Below, piece after piece: positions 8,076-13,794 of a stretch of 15,104 nucleotides of DNA (position 1 is its first letter; every line of letters begins with the position of its first letter). The stretch covers positions 1 through 15,104 of the forward strand of contig MVJJ01000069.1 in assembly GCA_003266145.1 (NCBI GenBank), read 5' to 3'. The DNA comes from Methanosphaera sp. SHI613. Lineage in GTDB: Archaea > Methanobacteriota > Methanobacteria > Methanobacteriales > Methanobacteriaceae. The notes beneath the pieces are model-generated. The model had not been told where the DNA came from, did not search any database, and was given only the letters and a program-made list of their open reading frames with translations. The translations under genes and the position numbers were made by a program.

Positions 8076-8109
8076 TCCTGAGGGATTATCCGATTTAAAC
8101 TATTTTTTT
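8071..8109 (+). terminator. Hairpin/T7 terminator overlapping the stop codon
   Basis: GATAATCC (8071-8078) and GGATTATC (8083-8090) form a perfect 8-bp stem with loop TGAG, followed 12 bases later by seven T (8103-8109). The stop codon TAA of the SpoIIM-like gene (8073-8075) lies in the 5' arm. It is a good candidate for the end of the trpS-SpoIIM transcript. Confidence 0.7.
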
Positions 8110-8307
8110 ATATCAATTAATAAGCACCCTAATTCCATTTAATCCATCAAATGAAAAGTTATAACTTATAATCATTATTAAGATATTCCACAGAATTAAT
8201 ATATGATAACTTAAAAGCCATATTTTTAAATATTAAATAAGAAATAAATTTAATTATATATAATAATAAAAATTATACTTTAAAAATTATCAAAAAAGGT
8301 GTTATTA
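8110..8307 (+). promoter_or_regulatory. Promoter region of the DUF6508-like gene
   Basis: A 198-bp AT-rich stretch without a gene. A TATA box TTATATATAA (8254-8263) would place the transcript start near 8285, about 22 bases before the ATG. Upstream, at 8156-8167, is the perfect 12-bp palindrome AAGTTATAACTT, a possible operator. GGTG (8298-8301) is the ribosome-binding site, 6 bases before ATG 8308. Confidence 0.45.
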
Positions 8308-9915
8308 ATGGTTGAAGAATTAGAAGAAATATGGACAAATTATGATAGACAAACCGTATTTAATTATGTTGAAACAAGATTACACCATTACCTATTTACC
8401 AAGATATTCAAAGACGAATCAGAGATAATGGGCAAAATCATTGAAATATCCCAACAGGAACTAACCGGATTCAAGTTAGCGTACTTCCTAAACATTCCCG
8501 AAACAGAATACATAATCGATAACTTTGACAAACTGGAGGAATACCTATCAGACAAGGACACCACTCAAAAGCCATACTCCAGTATTCTTCAGGTAATCAA
8601 GTACATGTTTGAAAACATAAAGAACAGTGACGCAAACAAAGTGGAAAATACAAACTTCGATGAGGATAAGCTGGCATGCATCAACTCATCCATACTCGAA
8701 AATAAAAAGAAAATCAGCCAAATACTTAAAAGTGACCTGATGACAGATTGTGAATCCCCGGATATCGTGGACTTGTATCTTCTTGAAGAAGCATGTAAAA
8801 GCAGTGATGAAATATACAACCTTGCAAGGGTATATGAGGTATATGATGAACTGTTTGTATTCCCATCAAAGATGGAATTGTACAATACCATTACCACAAA
8901 AATATTAACATCCCTCAGTAACGATAAGCTATTTGAGTTATATGTGCTTCTCAACACACTGGAAGTTCTTGAAACTACAAAGGGTACCATTACATTCCAG
9001 AAAGCAGGTGTTTCCGAGTTAGCAGAATACTACTACCAGGTAGAGGAAAATGCCATGGAACACACCACCGTCATGCAGATATTCTTCCATGACCTACCTG
9101 AAGAGTTAAGCGCCAAATTTAAGCCACTACTTAAATATCCATACATCTGTCTACGTATGACAAACTCCGTTAAGGCCCAGAACCTGACCCGTGTAAGCTA
9201 CCTGTTACTTGAAATCGAAAGAATAACAGATAACCAGATCAAGTATAAATGTAAGGCTACCGAGGATATACGTAACATTCTTGTCGTATGGGATCATCGC
9301 CTGTTCAACGATGAAAAGTCACACATCAAGGTACTTGACTACAAGACATTACAGATGGGACTTAACAAATCATTCGGTAACATATTCAAATTCCCTAATA
9401 TCGAGAACGTGGATGCAATCCTTGAATACATACCATACTTCGAGGATACAAGCAACGAATTTATGAGAATTGAAAACGGTCAACGTTACTATGATGATGA
9501 GGCAGACTTCTTCAAGGATGACCTGTATCAGGAAAACATATACAGAACCTATGACAGTCTTAAGGATTGGGAGGAAAAAGGTTGGAATTACATCAACAAC
9601 CACGAGTTAATCAAGAGACTTGATCTTATTACAATCCAAAAGATCATATATCTTATTATGCAGAAGGAAAATGCAAGACCTGGATTTTTAGGTAAACTTA
9701 TGGAAGATGGTACCATACTTACAATCCTTAGAAGATTAAAAGAAATTAGGGACATCAACAAAAGTGAAATTACAGAGCTTTATTCACCATACAAGAAACT
9801 CAAATGCTGTCCTATCCATGACCCTGACTTCTATGCAGAAAAGGAAAAGGAAATGGATGGTCTTGTATCACGTCAATCTGAAGAGTTTTCTGATGATGAG
9901 CTTAACGTAAAATAA
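8308..9915 (+). CDS. Large uncharacterised protein with C-terminal DUF6508-like region
   Basis: A 535-residue soluble acidic protein that I cannot assign a function. There is no signal peptide, membrane segment, P-loop or obvious catalytic motif. Residues 1-360 look mostly alpha-helical, rich in Leu, Glu and Lys, without clear repeats. Residues about 369-480 fit the pattern I recall for DUF6508: ILEYIPYFED (371-380), the acidic stretch around YYDDEADFFKDD (394-405), KDWEEKGW (419-426) and ARPGFLGKLMEDGTILTILRRLKEI (456-480). A CCPIHDPDF motif (500-508) follows, then a charged tail. I chose ATG 8308 because GGTG is 6 bases upstream; the in-frame GTG at 8299 overlaps that site. It stands alone between two terminators with its own TATA box. 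The DUF assignment is from memory and moderate. Confidence 0.75.
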   Translation: MVEELEEIWTNYDRQTVFNYVETRLHHYLFTKIFKDESEIMGKIIEISQQELTGFKLAYFLNIPETEYIIDNFDKLEEYLSDKDTTQKPYSSILQVIKYMFENIKNSDANKVENTNFDEDKLACINSSILENKKKISQILKSDLMTDCESPDIVDLYLLEEACKSSDEIYNLARVYEVYDELFVFPSKMELYNTITTKILTSLSNDKLFELYVLLNTLEVLETTKGTITFQKAGVSELAEYYYQVEENAMEHTTVMQIFFHDLPEELSAKFKPLLKYPYICLRMTNSVKAQNLTRVSYLLLEIERITDNQIKYKCKATEDIRNILVVWDHRLFNDEKSHIKVLDYKTLQMGLNKSFGNIFKFPNIENVDAILEYIPYFEDTSNEFMRIENGQRYYDDEADFFKDDLYQENIYRTYDSLKDWEEKGWNYINNHELIKRLDLITIQKIIYLIMQKENARPGFLGKLMEDGTILTILRRLKEIRDINKSEITELYSPYKKLKCCPIHDPDFYAEKEKEMDGLVSRQSEEFSDDELNVK

Positions 9916-9940
9916 TTACAACATTATTTTACAATCTTAC

Positions 9941-9947
9941 TTTTTTT
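9941..9947 (+). terminator. Oligo-T terminator
   Basis: Seven T residues about 25 bases after the stop codon of the 535-residue protein. There is no strong stem, but oligo-T runs are sufficient as archaeal termination signals. Confidence 0.5.
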
Positions 9948-10293
9948 AGAATTCAATTGATAATTTACGCCATATTCCCTCCTGATTTTATTCAATGTTA
10001 CTATTCAATTTATTATAGAAATATCTTTTATTATTTATTGTTTTTATTAAATCACATGGATAATTTATTTTGTATTAGTTTTAACCTAACATTAATATTT
10101 CATAAGATAATGCGAAAATGTATTACTTTTTGTCATATATTTTATAAAGGAGTAATACTGTAATAAGAGCATATAAAGATTATTTTTAAAAAGTAATAAT
10201 TATTTATGTGCCATACCCCTTAAATCCAACAGATATTATGTTATTTACCAAATAATATATATACTATAAAAAAAATAATTATATATGATAATA
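9948..10293 (+). promoter_or_regulatory. Upstream region and promoter of nikM
   Basis: This is a long AT-rich gap with no gene I accept. AGTAATA occurs at 10151-10157 and 10192-10198, and GTAATA also at 10160-10165, the same word as the arms of the dyad downstream. A dyad TATGTTATTT/AAATAATATA (10237-10259, one G-T mismatch) overlaps a TATA-like run AATATATATAC (10254-10264). Transcription from this TATA box would start near 10290, leaving a leader of roughly 80 bases. A second TATA-like sequence (ATTATATATGA, about 10278-10288) is possible. Confidence 0.4.
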
Positions 10294-10323
10294 AGTAATA
10301 CAAAAAAATAATTTCATATTACT
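10294..10323. promoter_or_regulatory. Candidate NikR-type operator
   Basis: AGTAATA (10294-10300) and TATTACT (10317-10323) form a perfect 7-bp inverted repeat with a 16-base spacer. Aligned on the inner six bases it reads GTAATA-N16-TATTAC, the same 6-16-6 geometry and outer GTA/TAC as the E. coli NikR operator GTATGA-N16-TCATAC. It lies at or just after the predicted transcript start of nikM, where a bound repressor would block transcription. The link to NikR is inference; no nikR gene lies in the window. Confidence 0.5.
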
Positions 10324-10370
10324 ATTTTCATAATTATTTTAAAAAAAAAAATTTTAGGAGTAAAAAAGAA

Positions 10371-10994
10371 ATGCACATTGGTGATGCGTATCTCTCACTT
10401 CCAATTAGCATAATCTGTTATATAATTGCAATAGTTGCATTATATTTCTCATTTAAATGGAGCAGAGAGAATTTAGATGAAAAATACATACCATTACTTG
10501 CAGTGCTTGCTGCTGGAATATTTGCAATTCAATCATTCAACCTACCTGTACCATTTGGTTCAAGTGGTCACTTATTAGGTGCTGCATTAGTTGCAATCAT
10601 ATTCTGCAGTCCATATGCTGCAATAATAGTATTAAGCGTAGTACTTATACTTCAAGCACTCTTCTTCGGTGATGGAGGTATTACTACCTTAGGAGCAAAC
10701 ATATTAAATATGGCAATAGTTGGTGGATTTGTAGGATACTACGGATTCGACATGTTAAAAGATAAAATCGGAAAATACCCAAGTATATTCATAGCTGCTT
10801 GGGCCGGTTGTTTCATAGCATCTTTAGTAGCTGCTGTAGAAATGGCTTTAAGTGGTACATTCCCTCTTGACTTAGGATTATTCTACATGGGTGGATACCA
10901 TGCAATGATAGGATTTATCGAAGCTATCATAACAGTAGTTATAATCAAAGGATTAGAATCTGTAAGACCTGATTTATTAGCTTGGAATAGGTGA
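10371..10994 (+). CDS. nikM: Nickel/cobalt ECF transporter substrate-binding component (NikM/CbiM)
   Basis: The membrane S-component that captures the metal ion in an energy-coupling-factor transporter. The 207-residue protein begins MHIGD, so His2 and the free N-terminus can form the characteristic metal site, together with His67 in FGSSGHLLG (62-70). Other family marks are NLPVPFG (58-64), FFGDGGITTLGANILNM (98-114) and GYHAMIGFIEAIIT (175-188). About six to seven hydrophobic helices are present. The start is fixed by the functional Met-His and by AGGAG (10356-10360), 10 bases before the ATG. It is followed by nikN after 5 bases. Nickel is favoured over cobalt because the partner has a PDGLE domain and a NikR-like operator lies upstream. 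Cobalt (CbiM) cannot be excluded from motifs alone. Confidence 0.93.
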   Translation: MHIGDAYLSLPISIICYIIAIVALYFSFKWSRENLDEKYIPLLAVLAAGIFAIQSFNLPVPFGSSGHLLGAALVAIIFCSPYAAIIVLSVVLILQALFFGDGGITTLGANILNMAIVGGFVGYYGFDMLKDKIGKYPSIFIAAWAGCFIASLVAAVEMALSGTFPLDLGLFYMGGYHAMIGFIEAIITVVIIKGLESVRPDLLAWNR

Positions 10995-10999
10995 TTTAA

Positions 11000-11302
11000 A
11001 TGGAAGACAAACAAGTATTTATAGGAATATTCGTTATTGCATTAGTTGTATGTTTCTTATCACCATTTTTAGCTTCAGGTGATCCTGATGGATTAGAAGC
11101 ATCAGCAGAACATATCGGTGAAACTCACAAAGCAGCTACACAAGCATTGGAAGCAGACGGAGTTATCTCCCCAGTCATGCCTGATTATACATTAGAAGGT
11201 ATGGAAGACAATCCACTAGTTGGAGTAGCATGTCTGATACTGGGAGCTATCATGACTGTAGCTTTAGCTTACGGAGTATTCTACGTTATAACAAGAAAGT
11301 AA
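11000..11302 (+). CDS. nikN: PDGLE-domain ECF transporter small subunit (NikN)
   Basis: A 100-residue membrane protein with two predicted helices (about 5-25 and 72-97) flanking an extracytoplasmic loop. The loop begins SGDPDGLEASAEHIG, containing the PDGLE signature at 29-33 that marks NikN and the C-terminal part of fused NikMN proteins. It is thought to help load or stabilise metal on the M subunit. Cobalt-type CbiN is similar in size and topology but lacks PDGLE, which is the main reason for calling the system nickel-type. The ATG follows the nikM stop by 5 bases, and AGGTGAT, which contains that TGA stop, is the ribosome-binding site. Translational coupling and equal dosage with NikM are likely. 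Confidence 0.9.
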   Translation: MEDKQVFIGIFVIALVVCFLSPFLASGDPDGLEASAEHIGETHKAATQALEADGVISPVMPDYTLEGMEDNPLVGVACLILGAIMTVALAYGVFYVITRK

Positions 11303-11327
11303 ATATGAATAATCTCATATTCATATT
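11302..11327 (+). repeat. 10-bp hairpin after nikN, possible attenuator or mRNA 3' end
   Basis: AATATGAATA (11302-11311) and TATTCATATT (11318-11327) pair perfectly around a 6-nt loop. It overlaps the last base of the nikN stop codon and is followed by an unusual C-rich patch (CCCCCACCCC, about 11335-11344), then four T. It may reduce read-through from nikMN into nikQ or stabilise the nikMN mRNA. Confidence 0.5.
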
Positions 11328-11420
11328 CCCTTAACCCCCACCCCTTTTCAAATTAGTTTTAGACAATATATCTAACAGTAACATAAAATTTAATTGAATA
11401 ATTATCTATCGGATATTCAG

Positions 11421-11473
11421 AACATAATATATAATTAAAAACACATAATTATTTACTAAGAAAAAAAAAGGAG
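11421..11473 (+). promoter_or_regulatory. Possible nikQ promoter and ribosome site
   Basis: TATA-like ATAATATATAA (11424-11434) precedes nikQ by about 47 bases, with an expected start near 11457. Nine A residues and GGAG (11470-11473) follow, 7 bases from the ATG. Together with the hairpin after nikN this suggests nikQ can be transcribed separately. Confidence 0.4.
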
Positions 11474-11480
11474 TAATATA

Positions 11481-12275
11481 ATGGTAAGTGCCAGTGCATT
11501 GATGGAACAGGAATTATTATCAAGTAAGGACAGTGTTTTACATAACGTCGACAGCAGAATAAAATTAATAGTCCTGATATTGACAATACTCTTTGCAGTT
11601 ACTACAACAAACTATACGATTCTATTGATTCTTGAGATATATCTGATAATCCTTCTTATAATATCAAGAATACCACTCAAACAGGCGTTTATCAAGGTAC
11701 TTATCATATTGCCGTTCGGTTTATTTATAGCATTATTCCAGCCGTTTATTCAACCAGGAGACGTATTATATTCATTACCCTTCGGTATCAACGTCACATT
11801 ACAGGGACTTCAATTTGCCCAGCTATTGCTTTCACGACTGGTTATCAGTGTAACATCCATAGTGTTGTTCTCATTCATTACACCTATGCAGAGTATTGCA
11901 GAGGCATTTAGAAGATTACATATGCCGAACGAATTTGCGATGATCTTCTCATTATTCGTCAGATTCATCTTCCTATTCTATGATGAATTTGAAAGCATAA
12001 GACAGGCCCAAAGCAGCAGATGTTTTGGACTGACAAACAAGACGCCATACAAGTGGAAGGTCAAACAGTACGGATACCTGTTTCTGATGATGTTTATCCG
12101 TTCATATGAACAGGGTGAAAGCGTATACAACAGTATGGCAAGCAGAGGATATAGTGCCAGCAGTACAATTTATTACAAGAAGGAAAAATTATCCTTTAAC
12201 AGTATACTGTATTTGGCAATTCCTATACTACTCATAATCATATTAAGCATATTGAATTATATGCATATGATTTAA
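11481..12275 (+). CDS. nikQ: ECF transporter transmembrane component (NikQ/CbiQ, EcfT family)
   Basis: The coupling membrane subunit (T component) that links the substrate-binding NikM to a pair of ATPases. At 264 residues it has the usual length. It shows an N-terminal DSRIKLI (24-30), five or so hydrophobic segments, and the cytoplasmic region with coupling helices. The second coupling motif is normal (RSYEQGESVYNSMASRGYS, 207-225, core SRG). The first, usually A-R-G, reads S179-R180-C181 in QSSRCFG. The arginines that contact the ATPase are kept. The start has GGAG 7 bases upstream. It lies 178 bases after nikN, and no ATPase gene (nikO/cbiO) follows; a T-rich terminator and an unrelated gene come next. 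The ATPase must be encoded elsewhere if the transporter works. Confidence 0.92.
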   Translation: MVSASALMEQELLSSKDSVLHNVDSRIKLIVLILTILFAVTTTNYTILLILEIYLIILLIISRIPLKQAFIKVLIILPFGLFIALFQPFIQPGDVLYSLPFGINVTLQGLQFAQLLLSRLVISVTSIVLFSFITPMQSIAEAFRRLHMPNEFAMIFSLFVRFIFLFYDEFESIRQAQSSRCFGLTNKTPYKWKVKQYGYLFLMMFIRSYEQGESVYNSMASRGYSASSTIYYKKEKLSFNSILYLAIPILLIIILSILNYMHMI

Positions 12276-12284
12276 ATCCACTTA

Positions 12285-12297
12285 TTTTTTAATTTTT
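12285..12297 (+). terminator. Oligo-T terminator after nikQ
   Basis: Runs of six T (12285-12290) and five T (12293-12297) begin 10 bases after the nikQ stop codon. There is no clear stem; it is of the usual archaeal oligo-T type. Confidence 0.5.
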
Positions 12298-12341
12298 ACG
12301 CGAAGACAAAATAATATAAACAAATACTAAGTTTTTTAAAT

Positions 12342-12407
12342 ATCGAATTACAAATACTATAAATAATAATAAAATATAATTTTTATCGAAATTACAATCG
12401 AATTACA
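12342..12407 (+). repeat. Three direct copies of ATCGAATTACA around the promoter of the PMBR gene
   Basis: Copies are at 12342-12352 (ATCGAATTACA), 12385-12396 (ATCGAAATTACA, one extra A) and 12397-12407 (ATCGAATTACA). The last two are in tandem; the first is 43 bases upstream of the second, about four helical turns. A TATA-like AAAATATAAT (12371-12380) sits between the first and second copies, so the tandem pair would lie near the transcript start. This looks like a regulator binding array. Confidence 0.6.
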
Positions 12408-12447
12408 TTATTTCATTATAGTTCAAAGATTAATCAGGTGAAAGAAA

Positions 12448-13191
12448 ATGGAATCCATAATTAAATTAGATGACGTTAAGGTAAACACATGGGAAATGGG
12501 TAAAGTCAGAGCAGAAGTAAAGAATGCTGATGGAGTACCCCTAAATGGTAGGGCAATCGTTAAAATCAATCATATTTCCCGTATACAGGGGTATGTCGTT
12601 AATGGAATATTTGAAGAGGAACATGACTTTTCAGATTTATACGATGATGAATATGATCTTTACATGATTTATGGTGGAACAGAACACTCCGATCCTGCCG
12701 ATGCAACTGCCAAATTATACTTGAATCATGACAAACCTATAGAAGTACCGATATTTGACTTACAGAACGCTTGTTACAGACTTACAAAATGGATTGACGT
12801 AAACAAAAAGCTGCCAGGTAAAATTGCAATTAAAAAAGAGCAGGTAAGTGTTGCAAACCTTTTATATGCACTTGCAAATTGTGTCAAAAAAATAAACGAC
12901 GAGGACCCATCAGATGTAATGGTCACTAAATTCAACCCACCGAAAGTATCCAGTGAAAACATTAAGGAAGATATTCAATTGACTAAAGATGAATATATCC
13001 AGATAGCCAATGAAATTATCACAACTATGGATGACTCCAAGAACAGTCCTGCTTTCATTGAGGTAAACGGTGAAAAGTTAGGATTCATGAACCTTATCTA
13101 CACTTTCTGTAAGATAATTCAAAACAGTTCCGAAAACGGTTTAATATCCACAGTATATGTCAGACCTTGGAAAGAGATTGTAGCAAAATAA
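12448..13191 (+). CDS. Ig-like domain protein with two probable pseudomurein-binding repeats
   Basis: A 247-residue protein. Residues about 1-100 look like a beta-rich Ig-like domain of the type found in Methanobacteriales adhesin-like proteins (for example VRAEVKNADGVPLNGRAIVKIN, 20-41). Two similar segments follow, 104-165 and 177-241, with the pattern of pseudomurein-binding repeats: a helix (ACYRLTKWI; IANEIITTM), a Pro-x-x-I strand (LPGKIAI; SPAFIEV), a second helix (VANLLYALANCVKKI; FMNLIYTFCKIIQNS) and a final strand ending in Pro. Such repeats bind the pseudomurein wall. There is no signal peptide. The start is firm because AGGTGA (12436-12441) is 6 bases upstream and includes an in-frame TGA stop. 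How it reaches the wall, if it does, is therefore unclear. It has its own promoter and terminator. Confidence 0.75.
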   Translation: MESIIKLDDVKVNTWEMGKVRAEVKNADGVPLNGRAIVKINHISRIQGYVVNGIFEEEHDFSDLYDDEYDLYMIYGGTEHSDPADATAKLYLNHDKPIEVPIFDLQNACYRLTKWIDVNKKLPGKIAIKKEQVSVANLLYALANCVKKINDEDPSDVMVTKFNPPKVSSENIKEDIQLTKDEYIQIANEIITTMDDSKNSPAFIEVNGEKLGFMNLIYTFCKIIQNSSENGLISTVYVRPWKEIVAK

Positions 13192-13210
13192 TTTTAAACC
13201 TGCAATCCTA

Positions 13211-13226
13211 TTTTTTAACTTTTTTT
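13211..13226 (+). terminator. Oligo-T terminator of the PMBR gene
   Basis: T6 and T7 runs, separated by AAC, begin 19 bases after the stop codon. No stem is evident. Confidence 0.5.
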
Positions 13227-13623
13227 GTTGTTTCATTTTATTTTCTATTTATCAATATAACTATTATCCATCACATACTGATTTTTTATTTTATGCAATT
13301 TTTTCCTGCAAATATAGTGCTCCATATACTAACGGAAAGGTCAATAATTTAGATAGTCTTCTGTTAAAATTAGATTATTTGAAATGTAGTTTCAATATTA
13401 TGAATAAGATGTTGTCTTTGAAAGGAATATAAATCAAACATATACATGTAAGCATGACAAAATAAGGATAATGGCACATTACATATACCTTGAAGAATAA
13501 AATAATTTGCATCATGTGATAAATATTCAATCGAATCCATGAATAACAACACCATATGATTATCTGATTGATTGCTGATAAAATACTATGAAGGATAATC
13601 CTATAAAAGTACTTACTCAAAAG

Positions 13624-13645
13624 TGGAAAAATATATTTTTTTCCA
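13624..13645. repeat. 22-bp near-perfect palindrome with A5/T7 core
   Basis: TGGAAAAA (13624-13631) and TTTTTCCA (13638-13645) are perfect inverted arms around TATATT; the whole 22 bases differ from a palindrome at only one base pair. It could act as a terminator hairpin on either strand or as an operator. No gene ends close by, which makes its presence in the long gap notable. Confidence 0.5.
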
Positions 13646-13794
13646 ACACCCCTATGTAAAAAAATGACATCATACCCGTTAAGAATATTAAGTATAAAGA
13701 ACATAAAGATAACATAAAGTAGATATTTAAAAGTTATATTTTAAACTAATTCTCATTTAACAATTTATAAATAAAACTTATTTAGTGTGATAAC

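Larger units (their letters stand above)
13192..13794. other. 603-bp region without a convincing gene
   Basis: It begins with T-runs at 13211-13216 and 13220-13226 that probably end the upstream transcript. The rest is AT-rich with stop codons in all frames except some minus-strand stretches of low-complexity hydrophobic translation. A strong near-palindrome lies at 13624-13645. TATA-like sequences near 13722-13738 and 13763-13773 may drive the DRG gene. It could hold a small RNA or the remains of a decayed gene, but I cannot demonstrate either. Confidence 0.5.

Noticed and set aside
8589..8990. A minus-strand open frame of 133 codons within the DUF6508-like gene.
   Set aside because: Serine-rich shadow translation opposite Glu/Asp/Leu codons; no independent support.
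9957..10163. A plus-strand open frame of 68 codons after the DUF6508-like gene.
   Set aside because: It starts at TTG without a ribosome site, directly after a terminator T-run, and has low-complexity hydrophobic content.
11335..11344. The minus-strand GGGGTGGGGG as a possible G-quadruplex.
   Set aside because: Only two G-runs are present, too few for an intramolecular quadruplex.
11378..11405. A possible second NikR-like site before nikQ (GTAACA-N16-AATTAT).
   Set aside because: The half-sites match each other at only three of six positions.
13558..13580. CTGA words resembling box D of a C/D-box guide RNA.
   Set aside because: No box C (RTGATGA) with proper spacing is found nearby.
13375..13704. 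A minus-strand open frame of 109 codons rich in Ile, Phe, Tyr and Cys.
   Set aside because: No ribosome site is visible, the composition is what random AT-rich DNA gives, and I recognise no family; kept only as a note on the long gap.
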